Shown here: piece after piece, positions 36,101 through 45,050 of the stretch
How positions within the stretch are numbered: the stretch's first letter is position 1
Layout: the number at the start of each line of letters is the position of its first letter
Origin: Trichoplusia ni
Lineage: Eukaryota > Arthropoda > Insecta > Lepidoptera > Noctuidae
DNA: 64,000 nt
Direction: 5' to 3'
NCBI RefSeq assembly: GCF_003590095.1
Contig: NC_039488.1
Coordinates: forward strand, 13,268,001 to 13,332,000
Made by a program: the position numbers and the translations under genes
The notes under the pieces: generated by a model
Told to the model about the DNA's origin: nothing
The model's input: the letters and a program-made list of their open reading frames with translations, nothing else
Databases searched by the model: none

Positions 36101-37485
36101 GCTGGCGCCGCCCGAGCCGCCCTACCTGGACCTGCAGGACTTCACGTGCATCGTGCGCGCGCTGTACTCGCTCAGCTACTACCAGGTGGTGTGCCAGTTC
36201 CTGGCGTCGGCCAGCGCGGAGGGTCGCGCGGCGCTGCTGGCCCCCGCGCGGCCGGGCGAGCCCGCGGGGCTGCGCGCGGCCGCCCGCACGCTGCTCACGG
36301 CGCTGGCGGGCTCCGACCTGTTCACGGAGGACGGCCCGCCCGGCGCCAGCGCGCCGCTCGACCTCGCCGACATGGAGCGACAGGTACGCATGCTGCCCAA
36401 CTATGCGTGTTATCTACCACACTTTATTTTAACTCGTTATCTCAGCACAACTAAACATCTCCACATAACAAATTTCCCTTTCTGGTGGAAACCTAGCCTT
36501 ACTGTTGCTGTCGATGTCGAATCTACCAAGACAAGTAGTAACAGTAGGTGTGTTGCAGCTGCAAGAGCTGCTGCTGCCGTTCCTGCGCATCGCGGCGCTG
36601 CTGCGGCACCACCTGTACGGCGCGGCGCTGCCCGAGGTGAGCACGCCGCGCCTGGAGTTCGTGCGCCTGGCCTACTACCTGGAGCTGGTGACCGAGGGCA
36701 TGGAGTGGGCCTCGTGGGCGGCCGGGCGCGCGCTGGCGCCCGACAGCGCGGCGGCGGCGCGGGCCTGGGCGCGCCAGCTGGGCGGCGCGGCGGCGCGCGG
36801 CCAGCTGGCCGTGCGGCGGCTGCTGCGCTCCATGGCCGTGCACTGGACGCAGCCCGCGCTGCTGGCGCTGCCGCGCGACTACGACCGCCTGTTCACGTAC
36901 TACCACGAGCGCGTGTGCCTGCAGTGCGGCGCCGTGCCCAAGGAGGCCAGCGTGTGTCTGCTGTGCGGCACGCTCGTCTGCCTCAAGCAGCCCTGCTGCC
37001 GCCAGCACCAGGTCGCCGAGGCCGTGCAGGTACGCACACACACACACACCTAGCTGCTGGCCCGCGCACGCGAGCCTTTTCTCTTGTCATTGCTGTAACA
37101 CTCATGTCTGCACAGCACGCGATGGAGTGCGGCGGCGGCACAGGCATCTTCCTAGTGGTGACGTCGACATACATCATCGTGATCCGCGGCCGCCGCGCCT
37201 GCCTGTGGGGCTCACTTTACCTCGACGACTACGACGAGGAGGACCGGGATCTCAAGTGAGTGCACGCTACGCTTTCTACATAACGCTAAATAAAAGAGAA
37301 CAATGCAACCTCCAAACAGGTTATCTAATCACACATAATATATCACTAAAAATATTATTGTGTACAGACGCGGCAAGCCGCTGTACCTGAGCCAGGACCG
37401 GCTGGAGCTGCTGCAGGCGCAGTGGCTGGCTCACCGCTTCGACCACACCAAGCGCACCTGGGTGTGGCACCGCGACTCGCTCTGA
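3173..37485 (+). CDS. UBR3: E3 ubiquitin-protein ligase UBR3 (27 exons, 5' end missing)
   Basis: Ubiquitin ligase of the UBR family; it selects substrates for ubiquitination. Coding exons read: 3173-3386, 7336-7461, 9289-9430, 9792-9913, 10298-10439, 10657-11065, 11235-11467, 11589-11744, 28725-28906, 29795-29919, 30230-30372, 30495-30658, 30768-31288, 31375-31484, 31638-31712, 31825-31936, 32063-32205, 32891-33035, 33394-33529, 33792-34032, 34632-34790, 35101-35397, 35556-35775, 35890-36383, 36559-37029, 37116-37255, 37368-37485. All are bounded by AG/GT and phases agree throughout, giving about 1845 residues and a TGA stop. Order of parts: UBR zinc box, helical middle with UBR3-specific stretches (LFSNEAL, YWPLVSDF, WVRNGLQIKGQAMTY), acidic and proline-rich linker, basic coiled-coil-like segment, split RING, and the UBR3 C-terminal cap (EEDRDL, RGKPLY). 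Vertebrate UBR3 is near 1890 residues, so only about 100 N-terminal residues seem absent. In flies Ubr3 is linked to Hedgehog signalling and sensory-organ myosins (established knowledge). Confidence 0.97.
6545..6594. promoter_or_regulatory. Cluster of CRE-like motifs
   Basis: A perfect TGACGTCA palindrome at 6545-6552 is followed by TACGTCAC at about 6562 and TGACGTGA at 6587. Three bZIP-type sites in 50 bases of an AT-rich intron could be an enhancer; function is inferred from motif content only. Confidence 0.3.
7050..7300. repeat. Dispersed repeat of moth genomes (SINE/LINE remnant)
   Basis: The stretch ends with GACTGGAAGCCAACCCCAAC followed by ATAGTTGGGAAAA, a phrase I recall as a very common interspersed repeat of noctuid genomes. 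A decayed relative lies near 18140-18185. It sits just upstream of the acceptor of the second UBR3 exon. Confidence 0.5.
7462..9288 (+). other. UBR3 intron, no other feature seen
   Basis: Intron of 1.8 kb between the UBR box and the following conserved exon. AT-rich; no gene, RNA or clear mobile element recognised. The two following introns (9431-9791 and 9914-10297) are likewise featureless. Confidence 0.6.
11621..11993. repeat. 158-bp tandem repeat derived from a UBR3 exon
   Basis: The exon 11589-11744 and its donor begin a tandem array with period 158 bases. The phrase TACCTGGCGGCCTTCCT recurs at 11631, 11789 and 11947, and GTGCAGGTACCCCCACACG recurs at about 11739 and 11897. The second copy is almost complete and keeps the donor site but lost one base near its start and does not include the original acceptor. 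The third copy stops near 11993 and carries substitutions. Because 158 is not a multiple of three, reading through from the first donor to the second shifts frame. Confidence 0.9.
12411..16719 (-). CDS. Shared 3' exon block of the nested secreted-protein gene
   Basis: Opens at 16719 with EEDSDVCVLQMSPHQL in phase 0, so it accepts any module ending in phase 0. The 215-base exon 15285-15071 holds a knot-like set of cysteines. The last exon ends in an acidic tail (EFVDEAETTEF) after a glycine-rich stretch (HRGGRGSGGF). No transmembrane helix is evident, so with the N-terminal signal peptides the products should be secreted. No second copy of these exons was seen behind the two upstream modules. 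Confidence 0.85.
12411..28489 (-). CDS. Nested multi-isoform secreted protein gene (DUF4803-like, insect-specific)
   Basis: Minus-strand gene inside a UBR3 intron. Constant exons, in transcript order: 16719-16578, 15634-15497, 15285-15071, 14560-14465, then one of 14076-13952 or 13843-13716, then 13494-13255, 13171-13040, 12956-12787, 12601-12411 with stop TAG. Splice sites and phases are consistent. This common block encodes about 482 residues and can be joined to any of three N-terminal modules, each with its own signal peptide, giving about 638 to 676 residues. The middle is cysteine-rich (CKENCAFY, HDCYKEQFC, CQYIDSDMWVCP); the C-terminal part has two related phrases, VVTGMRLV and VLTGARFRM, around GVDYHTLTYERRAIDLD. 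I recall this layout from uncharacterised insect secreted proteins labelled DUF4803. Biochemical function is unknown to me. It could instead be several overlapping genes sharing a 3' end. Confidence 0.85.
13716..13843 (-). CDS. Alternative exon, version b (mutually exclusive pair)
   Basis: Never listed by a simple long-frame search, but bounded by AG acceptor before GTCGAC and donor GTCAGT. It encodes VDSWWRWTLTHCSYCFCLC followed by an acidic stretch and FFSLREALADIDNNK, 43 residues. It aligns along its whole length with the exon at 13952-14076, with one extra codon. Length 128 is 3n+2, the same remainder as its partner, so it enters at phase 0 and leaves at phase 2 exactly as the partner does. 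Confidence 0.9.
13952..14076 (-). CDS. Alternative exon, version a (mutually exclusive pair)
   Basis: Encodes VDSWWRWLFWHCSYCLCLC then a polar stretch and YFSLREATSDINNNK. Acceptor is TATAG before GTGGAC, donor is GTTAGT. Both this exon and version b keep the aromatic DSWWRW motif, the four cysteines of HCSYCxCLC and the SLREA..DI.NNK end; they differ between, which is where specificity may vary. The intron between the two versions is 108 bases, long enough to splice, so exclusion must come from regulation or from the frameshift caused by including both. Confidence 0.9.
16812..17040. mobile_element. 3' end of a non-LTR retrotransposon (RTE-like)
   Basis: Begins ACTAGCTGTTGCCCGCGACT and ends CTTCAGCTTTATATATTAGT, a pairing I recall as the 3' end of abundant lepidopteran RTE-type LINEs. 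A diverged relative with the same two ends is at 53173-53430. No reverse transcriptase remains. Confidence 0.6.
17042..17240. repeat. Decayed SINE-like sequence
   Basis: Directly abuts the LINE fragment. ATAACCGAGTGGTTGGGGTC resembles a tRNA-derived A box region and CTGAGTCTGGGTCTCTTTGTG resembles the body of local SINEs. Degraded; assignment is tentative. Confidence 0.35.
18140..18370. repeat. Decayed dispersed repeat fragments
   Basis: 18140-18185 resembles the repeat at 7050-7300 (GTCGGCCCCAATAAGTTAGG). 18255-18350 includes CGTCAACAGGCTGTATCTCG, a phrase I recall from a common moth interspersed repeat. Both are weathered. Confidence 0.35.
19230..19697 (-). CDS. N-terminal module A of the nested gene (signal peptide exon)
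   Basis: Single exon of 156 codons starting at ATG 19697 and ending at donor ATG|GTAACA in phase 0. MRFAALSALFAIGLATE is a clear signal peptide. The rest is predicted helical, with WLDMAESVLMDP..SVAQAVRKLHDLLEHGD near its end, in the same relative place as the conserved tail of modules B and C but more divergent. It is the module closest to the shared exons (2.5 kb), so it is the likeliest default promoter. Confidence 0.85.
19698..25052. other. Intronic DNA between modules A and B
   Basis: About 5.4 kb of AT-rich sequence, intronic to UBR3 on the plus strand and to module B and C transcripts on the minus strand. It holds an RTE-like fragment at 22581-22785 and a TGACGTCA site at 21397-21404. 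The short open frames at 21182-21445 and 23064-23357 show no recognisable family. Confidence 0.6.
22581..22785. mobile_element. RTE-like LINE 3' fragment
   Basis: Starts ACTAGCTTTTCGCCCGCGGC, carries ATTGAAATCAGTTCAGTGGT and an ACAG microsatellite, and ends ATTTATAATATTAGTAGGGA. This is the widespread lepidopteran LINE tail type, a different subfamily from the one at 16812. Confidence 0.6.
25053..25634 (-). CDS. N-terminal module B of the nested gene (signal peptide exon)
   Basis: Starts at ATG 25634 in a strong GCCGCCATG context; the open frame extends upstream only through a non-ATG start. MSVQRVRTFRVLLVVLAFVN is a signal peptide. The 194 codons end at GAG|GTTTGT in phase 0. Residues near the end, CVSHDHGALPGLLERIHALV, match module C closely (VSHDHGA, LLE, LV.P). 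No cysteine-rich downstream exons of its own were seen before module A, so splicing to 16719 is inferred. Confidence 0.8.
25689..27744. other. Intronic DNA between modules B and C
   Basis: Upstream region of module B and intron of any module C transcript. A weathered SINE-like element occupies about 26893-27145. Nothing else recognised. Confidence 0.55.
26893..27145. repeat. Degenerate lepidopteran SINE
   Basis: GTGTCGAGGTAGCCTAGCGG resembles a tRNA-type A box head, CCAGGCAAGTGCCAATG follows the expected B box position, and AACATCGTGAGGAAACCTG is a phrase I recall from common moth SINEs. Many substitutions indicate age. Confidence 0.5.
27745..28489 (-). CDS. N-terminal module C of the nested gene (two exons)
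   Basis: Exon 28489-28198 ends in phase 1 (AAAG|GTATGG) and joins exon 27992-27745, which ends in phase 0 (CTG|GTGAGT). Two possible starts exist: 28489 (MGHVAVIVFLSQCL) and 28417 (MPARISAFLIIYLGALVTNI); each gives a hydrophobic signal-like N terminus. The second exon ends with AAWLVSHDHGAVAALLEEMK, clearly related to module B. This module differs from A and B in being split by an intron. Its start lies only about 240 bases from the next UBR3 exon at 28725, on the opposite strand. Confidence 0.8.
28907..29794 (+). other. UBR3 intron, nothing else seen
   Basis: 888-base AT-rich intron between the WVRNGLQIKG exon and the exon encoding FGCREWLSMLP. The following intron (29920-30229, 310 bases) is also without recognised features. 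Confidence 0.7.
32393..32459. repeat. Inverted repeat (hairpin)
   Basis: GACTATAGCGACA at 32393-32405 is complementary to TGTCGCTATAGAGTC at 32445-32459 with a two-base bulge, and AGATGC at 32411 pairs with GCATCT at 32433. Directly upstream of the SINE; it may be a small terminal-inverted-repeat element or chance. Confidence 0.5.
32490..32727 (+). mobile_element. tRNA-derived SINE, copy 1
   Basis: Pol III promoter boxes are visible: A box TGGTCGAGTGG at 32501 and B box GGTTCGATCCC about 50 bases on, inside a perfect T-arm CCGGG/CCCGG. A SINE body follows and the 3' end is ATTTATTTATT. A second copy at 59700 is almost identical over about 225 bases (one substitution noticed, TTAACAAC versus TTAGCAAC), so the family was recently active. 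Confidence 0.85.
33957..35397 (+). other. UBR3: Split RING domain of UBR3 (three exons)
   Basis: YDCVIC in exon 33792-34032 gives the first zinc pair; GCGHHLHLRC and FLCPVCRQLANAVLP in exon 35101-35397 give the rest. Between them, exon 34632-34790 inserts a 53-residue segment rich in Arg, Ala, Gly and His. Long insertion between the first and later RING ligands is typical of UBR ligases. This is the E2-binding catalytic part. Confidence 0.92.
34033..34631 (+). other. UBR3 intron, one CRE-like site
   Basis: 599-base AT-rich intron inside the RING region. TGACGTCA at 34242-34249 is the only motif of note. The next intron (34791-35100) holds a weak match to dispersed repeat DNA and nothing else. 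Confidence 0.6.
35890..37485 (+). other. UBR3: C-terminal cap region of UBR3
   Basis: Four exons. The first (35890-36383) has a long Ala/Pro/Gly insertion before LLLRDPTALLMQFLL and DFTCIVRALYSLSYYQ. Exon 36559-37029 ends with a cysteine-rich zinc-like stretch (CLQCGAVPKEASVCLLCGT). The last two hold GTGIFLVV, CLWGSLYLDDYDEEDRDL and KRGKPLYLSQ. This corresponds to the autoinhibitory C-terminal (UAIN) region of UBR proteins. Confidence 0.9.
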
Positions 37486-38240
37486 GCGGACTCGCGGACT
37501 CCGGCTGCTCCACCCTGGCTCTACCACACATGTCCACAAGGGAGTCTTGACTTCCATTGTTTACATCTCTCAATTTCATTTGATGTGATGTCACGTTTGG
37601 ATTCCGTTCGGTTGCGGTAGCGTTACTCACGAATGCGAATAGATCTCGATTAAAAGCAGTCGATAAATACAACAATGTAAAATGAAATGAATAAGACTGC
37701 TAATAAAACTGAGTCGTAAAAGCTTGCCTCGATTCATCGCCGGTAGACATAGATAGATTAACAAAATTGTCTGTTAGTCGTAGCTCGATCATAGTTACTG
37801 TATAGGACATAGAAAATTTTATGTGTAACTGACTCCTCAGATACATAGTAAAAAAATACACGTGTTTTAAAAATATAACAAATTCACAGAAACACGATAA
37901 TATTCGTCAATTGAGCCTTGTTCATAACACCAATAACTATATTTATAAATTAGAAGATTATTTACAGAATATTTTACCTGTTCTCTGGATACGCGCTACA
38001 TTGTTCCCAAACGCTCATTGAACAATGCGCGTGTATCTAGAACATAGAATACCAGATATTTTTGAACCGAAAATTTCTTTATACAACCGATAGTGAATCG
38101 TAATCGCCTTATTATATCCAAATATTATGAATATCATTTTATGAATAGTACACTTTTAATATACAATTAATGAGTGACTTCGTATATGTATACGGTTTGA
38201 AAGTACGTCCTCAGGGTCCGCGGGCTCAGACAATAAAGCC
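37486..38240 (+). terminator. UBR3: UBR3 3' UTR with candidate poly(A) signals
   Basis: The TGA stop is followed by AT-rich DNA. AATAAA at 37702-37707 lies 217 bases after the stop, and another AATAAA is at 38232-38237. Which is used cannot be decided from the sequence. Confidence 0.5.
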
Positions 38241-41102
38241 GTATGCTCTCGTAAGCTGCGCGGTAGTCGTTACGTGTGCCCTCGTCTACATAGAGCTTCG
38301 TGCATGTTAGAGATTATTTAGCTTTCAGCTAACACATGTTTAGCCGCTAGCGTAGCTCCGTACTGATCTAAGTAGGGGGGATTCAGCTTGCAATGCATAG
38401 TTTTTCATAGTGAAAAGTTTAGTCATTTCATTTAGAATTATCTTTTGTTTAGTTTTGTTTTTAATATTTATTAACTACAAAATTTCTGAATGTGTGTAAT
38501 TTGATAAGCATGCCGTAATAACTTTGTTTAGATTAATGCTTAGGTTCCAAAGTTTTTCAACATCCATGCTTACTAAGAAACGTCTGTGTGTCATAACGAC
38601 CCACATATCATCTTATTCTTGCGAAGCTAGAACTTAGACAAGATATATTATATACGAGCTGCGGAATTTTCCTTTCAAACTAATTCGTCTACAAAATTAT
38701 AACTTAATATTTAACTAAGCAATAACTAGGTGATAACAAAAGATAAAATTGTAGGTAATATTGTTTGCTACCAGATCAAAATTGTTGAATGTTCAAATAT
38801 ATATACATTATTATACATTGAGCAGCGATAGGTACTTGCAATGCTACTATCGAAGTATGCCTTAACGAATTATATACAGATATTTACAAAGTGTACATTA
38901 GTAACAATAGTAACAGCAGTACATATTATATTAAAATTATTACTTGTTTGAGTATAGTTATATGTTATAGAAATAAATATTATATAGTGATGTACTTGAA
39001 AATTTATATTTGGGAGTGTGGCCAGCGAATACGATTGACGACGCAAAGTTTGTTTGAAAGTCAGCTGGTATAATGCTTGGTCGATTGACGTCTTACGAGC
39101 GATAAGAAAGCTTTCGGCCTAATTAATCATTTATAAATGTTTGTTATCGTACTTCCCTGGCCAAACTCCTGAACAATGAAATTTTGTTCGAAGATAAGGT
39201 CTCATAATGTTTACCTGTGTCTAATGTTTGATCAAACTGTAATACCAGTGACTCGTAGGCTTCACTCGAGATTTATATCACATCGTATGAAATGTCATCG
39301 AAATAATAACTTATTTATTTACTTATGAACTTAGTGCACCACTACACTTATCAATTATTATAATTTCCAGCCCCAATGTTTGGTCAAACATTTGAAATAT
39401 GTTGCCGAGAATGTCACGAGAAAGGACTGTCTTGTTTACATGTCATGTTACTTGATAGTGAACAAGGCTGGTGCACAGAAGAGCCGGTTGGTGCGCTGTC
39501 CGCGCGCTCTGTACACGTAAACAAGACAAACACTTGAACATTGTAAATATAACCTTCGACTTCATTAGGGATGTCCAATGGGTGTTGTTAGGGCTGTGAA
39601 TACGTATATTTTAAATTTTACTCGCTCCTCTGTTGACACGGTTGACGAATCACTTTAGATTTTAAAGACGATTAAATTATTATTTTATTTTTTCATATTT
39701 TTGTATAGGATATACCGAGTACGATATTAGCCAGTAGCCAGCCGCTTGCGGATTTTCCATACCTAATTACGACTTCTAAAGTACTCTTCAAATTTCTTGA
39801 AAAAAAAACTAGACTCAAAAACATCAAAATTAAATATAATATGAAGTATTAATCAACATAACAAATCATCGCACTGCAAAGCTTACGATACTTGACAGTT
39901 GACGAAAAGCTTTCCTTCGCTTTCAATATTATAAGTCAATAATACTTACTCTGTATACAATATCATACTAAAGTATCTCGTTGAAGTATGGTGCTTTTCT
40001 TTAACTCTTTATGTGCAATTTGGATGCTTTCTTATTTCCTTGTATATTATTTTCTAAGTCCTCAAAAAGTACATTTTTTTCTGTTTTATAAAAATTGTGT
40101 TTGTATCTAGTTTCTAGTGTTAACTAAATTGTAGTTCTTATTATTAAGTTATATCGTTAGTAGTATGTAATCACAACGAATTGATTCTGTAAACAAAATT
40201 GCGAAGTGTGGTACGAAAAAGTCAAAATTACTTGATGAGATGTCAATATTTACGATTTACTGTAAGATGAAATTTTCTCGGTATGCGACAGCTAGCCAAA
40301 CCGAATAGTAGTGTCGAGGAGATGTGACGACACATGTATTATGTTGTTTTATTATGTTATTGTCCCTTGATGCTATTCACATGCTCATATTATATATGAA
40401 TACAGAGAAATGCTATAGAGTCGGTATGGCCTCTGTCCAGACCCGCACTGCTCCAGATAATATTGTTAAACTTGTGTATGTATATTGTTCTTGTATATAT
40501 TCAATCATTAAAGTTGTTGATATTTCTATTGTTGTTTTAATAATATAATATTTTACGATTTTTCTATTACTTATGTGCACAGACTACCCACTTTTTAGAT
40601 GTAGCGAATAAGTATGACCATCATGGTGGTTGAGTATTTTTATTGGATAAAATGTGTCTGTGTTACAGAGGTTACTATAGGATAAAGGATCATAAATAAA
40701 AAAACAATTTCTGTTAAAAGTTTATAATATTGTACATCAACTATGATTTGTTTAGAGGTAGAACATCCTACTCTTAAATTAACGGCTAACGTGATTACAA
40801 TAAAATAGTTAATTTTCCATATCGCCGCGTTAATATCATTTATAGGCGGAGTGAGTAAACCAAAATAACGTAAGACATTGTGAGCGGGCGCAGTCTGGGA
40901 TAATGCAGTGTTATAATAAAGGAAACCGAATGACAAAACTAAAATCGAAATTAGTTTTTTTTTTAAATCGGTACTTATCGATAAATAAATCCATGTTTTT
41001 CTGTCAATTTATTTCAAGTATAGACTGCACCTGGCTGCTATGATTAACATTTCTGATAAAAAAAAAACTGAATTGGTGCTCCTTCACACTAGCGAGTCTC
41101 AA

Positions 41103-41170
41103 GCGCAGGCCTTCAGTGAGCTTACACGACGTATGCTTAGCGTTTTCGCTGCGCCTGCGCCAAGTATACG
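41103..41170. repeat. GC-rich imperfect hairpin
   Basis: GCGCAGGC at 41103-41110 pairs with GCCTGCGC at 41153-41160, and CGTATGCTTAGCG at 41130-41142 pairs with CGCCAAGTATACG at 41158-41170 with two mismatches. The two pairings overlap, so they are alternative folds. May be the end of a DNA transposon remnant. Confidence 0.4.
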
Positions 41171-44100
41171 CTCAACGCTTGCGAAGGAGACAAGCTATTG
41201 TGAACGAGCACAACACATGCCTATATCAATTAATTTAAACAAAATATATGAAAAATGTTGATAATATATATACCTGGTAAATTGATCATCAGATTACGTA
41301 ATATTTAAGTCTTCATTAAGTAATCGCTAATTATATTCTGTAGTAACCAAAGATTACCCCAACAACGCGCTCCAGCTCGAAGTTATTATAAAATTACTGT
41401 TGTTAATTAACATAAAAGTATAATTACAATAGCCGCTTCAAATGTACCGCATTTCTTACATTTACATACAACATTTCAATTCAAACTATCTGTACCTCAA
41501 CCTTTATACATATACTATTTGCGACGACACATTTGAAGTTTCTATAATAAATAAAAAAATAATACAAAGTACGTTATTTTGTCATCTTCGAAAAAATAAA
41601 AGGTTTTTCTTTTTTTATCACAGAAAACAATAAATACTATCAAACAATATAAGATGGCAACTAATGGCAAATAACTCAATGCACCTCTTTAAGAATGTTT
41701 TAATTATTATGTTTGTATCAAATTATGCGTTTCAAAAATAAATCGTTAATATCTGATTGTATTTGCTTGTTGTTGTGAAAGTGTACAGGATTTATTACAT
41801 AATATTTAAATATATTTTATCATCGTGTGGCAGGATTTCATGAAATATTCCAATGAAACAATATTATAATGTAGAGCTGCAAAAATAGAACACTTTCATA
41901 ATAACAAGCGGTCTGTATTTACTCCAAGGCACTTGATGAGCACAATATTGCTTCGTAATGTTCCTGATATATATCTCACGTGTCGCACAAACTTTGAACT
42001 GCTGTAATCCTTATCTAAATACCTATTGAAACATTGCATATCAGGATTTATCAATTACACCATATTTGACCAAAAAGACGGAAAGCATATTTCATAACAA
42101 ATGAAGGTATGATTGTAAAGTTAGAATAAATAAGGTGTCTTGGAGTAGAGACAGTAATAGTATATTAGTCATAAGTCGTAACACTGTCAAGAAAATCTAA
42201 ATCACTAAAGTACGTTACTTTTTTAACATTTAAAATAATAAAGTACATATAAAAAAAAGATTCCTTTGACCGTCACAATGACTACAAAAAAAAACGGATT
42301 TCGCTACCTATTAAGCTTTAAAAAATATAAACTATACTAAAACTCATGTCCAAATAAATAGCGCAGGTAGCGAAACAAATGTCACGTGACCACTGTTCTT
42401 TATAATATTGTTTAGCAAAAATACACAAAGAATAATAACACTCTATATAATACATGTCTATGGCAAAGGAATGTTCGTCCAATGTGTTTTTCAATATTTT
42501 TGTAAAGGAATCTAACTGAATATATTTATTAACTATGTATAGATTAACATCGACCACAATCAACCACAAAGACAATGATAAACACCACGCTGGACCACAA
42601 ACGTAGGATTTAAATAAATTAACAATATTTAAACAGTAAAGTTTAACAGAGTGTCTTTTCAACATTAATTTTACTTCTCATATACAAACAAGATTTATTG
42701 TGAGAGGACCGCTTCGTCCCCGTCCCTGCTTATTGCACGAGTGTAGCATCGATCCCGAGTGCGGTCCAGCGACGTCATTGCTCCCACAGATACATAATGC
42801 TCACATATTTCCGCTACACGTGAGTGTAGTAAAATTACCAAAGCTTTATATAATGAACAAATTACTCAAAACCTACAAATATGTGAGCACTTACATATAA
42901 AAATTCGTGGCATTCGCACTATCATTATAAACGGGTAAAAATGTTACAATACATAACATCCCAAGTGTTTCAGTTAATATTAAAATAATTACTACTATAT
43001 ACACATACTAATGTTACTCGTGTATGTAGGTATAACTTCTAAAAAACTTTTTTTGAACACATTTTTCAATAAGATATGGGACAGTTGTTTTTTTTTTCTT
43101 TTTAAATCTAAGTGTTCAATGCCATCCTTCAACCCACGATATTATGGCACAAAAATACGTATTTGCACCTTAAAAATTAAACTAGAAATTATTGTTAAAA
43201 TTTAGGCAAGCGGAACCGAACAGCGCGATCATTCTGATACTTTGTTATAAAACAATTATTAACATGTTCAACAATTCATAACATCTCTCAATATTATTAT
43301 TAAGTAACCTTCCTTTATACAAATATTAATCTATACATTATATTATGTACTTTAATGTCAACTATCAAAAGATAAAATAATACCTCGACTGGCAACACCT
43401 TATACGAGTATTACCAGTTGTGATATTTAATATCTGAATTGTTTTATAACAACGATACCACACAACGCGCCCTATAACTTAAGTATTTATCAATAGGCCG
43501 ATATACAATTCTCTAGAAAAGCAATATTTACGTATATACGTGTGACTTCATATTAAATACATCATATAATAGTTATATATTTTATATTTAAATTATAAAT
43601 TCGTACAGACTAACTCATATTTATTTCTTTATGTTAAAACTAAAATATTTGTAACTAATATTACATTATGCACAGTTAAAATTATAAAATATTAGCACAC
43701 TATAATATTATATATTTTTAATTATAATAATATATTATACTGGTCATTCTGAGATCTGTTCGTCACCAATCTGGCTCCAATACTGTCATATTTTTTTCAA
43801 CATTCTCATACATTGAATATGCTGCCTTCACGAAAAAAAATCAATTAGTTTATAGGAATAGCCAAATACAAATTTATTCAGCGTAGCCCTTAATAATGGT
43901 TCTAAATAAGCTGCCTCTAGTACTGCGACACTGTTACCATGTATATGGGTTCAGTGTACTAACTGTCCACAAACACTTCAGCGGGTCGTAAAAATTATGT
44001 TTATTAAAGTGACCCATCCTTAAAGATAAGTGATAGGAGAACTCGATAAAGAGTATTCAAAAATTGCGACACACTGAACACTGAGCAGATTATAGCCCAA

Positions 44101-44786
44101 TCAGTTGTCGTCCTCTTCAAATCCAATCATTTTATTATTCATAGATATTGTAAGAAGTGTAAATAAGTAGAAAGTAGCATATTCAATGGCCCTCACTCTG
44201 TACAGCAAGCAAACCATAACGCGTGCACTATGGTCCATGGGAACGCCTATGTAACGCTTATATTACAAATACAACAAATCCCTAAGCTTACTACAGCTAC
44301 ACTATAATACGTGACAGATATGTTGGTGATCCGATATTATCATCTGTTCAGTTTGTGTAAAATCTTCAATATACGTACGTACAAGATTACGTGTTTACAG
44401 GGTACTTTAATATAACGCGATGTGAGTAAACAACGGAGATGTCTCTCAAACGATTGTGCAAATACATTACAGTTTTGTTGCAGTCACCATGACACACTAG
44501 GTGAAGCTTTATTTTATGCTCTAATTATTCCTGATTGATACATCTCTTTTCTATATAAAAAGACTGTCATGACTATTATAAGACCGACAGTTAGTCTATC
44601 TACCGTCATTTACCACATCATCTATGTAAACTTTAAAACGTGTCAAAAATGGCAAGCTTTTTTGGAACACATTTCCTATTCCCTATATAAATAACTTCAT
44701 CAAGCTAACTTCGACAATCCAAAGCAAATATCATTCTGACCAAGTTTTTATAACAAGTTTTTTTTATACATAATCAAGATTATATT

Positions 44787-44792
44787 TTTATT
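44787..44792 (-). terminator. Candidate poly(A) signal of forkhead gene
   Basis: AATAAA read on the minus strand, about 260 bases downstream of the forkhead stop codon. AT-rich context makes chance matches likely. Confidence 0.3.
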
Positions 44793-45050
44793 TATATTAG
44801 TTTTTTTAACATATATTTCAAACTTGATCAAAACGTTTGCGAACAATCCATAACATCTAATCCTCGCTTCAATACTTTTCTCTTACGCTACATCAAGTTT
44901 CATTAAGTATACTCTCGTCAAAACATCAAGAACGGACGACTGTAAAACTACGATAGAGTAACAAAAACAATTGACATAGAAAGAAACCATGATATGAAGG
45001 TAAAGAGCAACCGAACGGACGAGGGTAGCGACCCGGCTCGCGGGCGGGTG

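Larger units (their letters stand above)
38241..45050. other. AT-rich region between convergent gene ends
   Basis: Lies between the 3' end of UBR3 (plus) and the 3' end of the forkhead gene (minus). No gene recognised. It may hold long 3' UTRs of both. A GC-richer imperfect hairpin is at 41103-41170. On the minus strand a candidate AATAAA signal for the forkhead gene reads at 44792-44787, about 260 bases beyond its stop. Confidence 0.6.
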
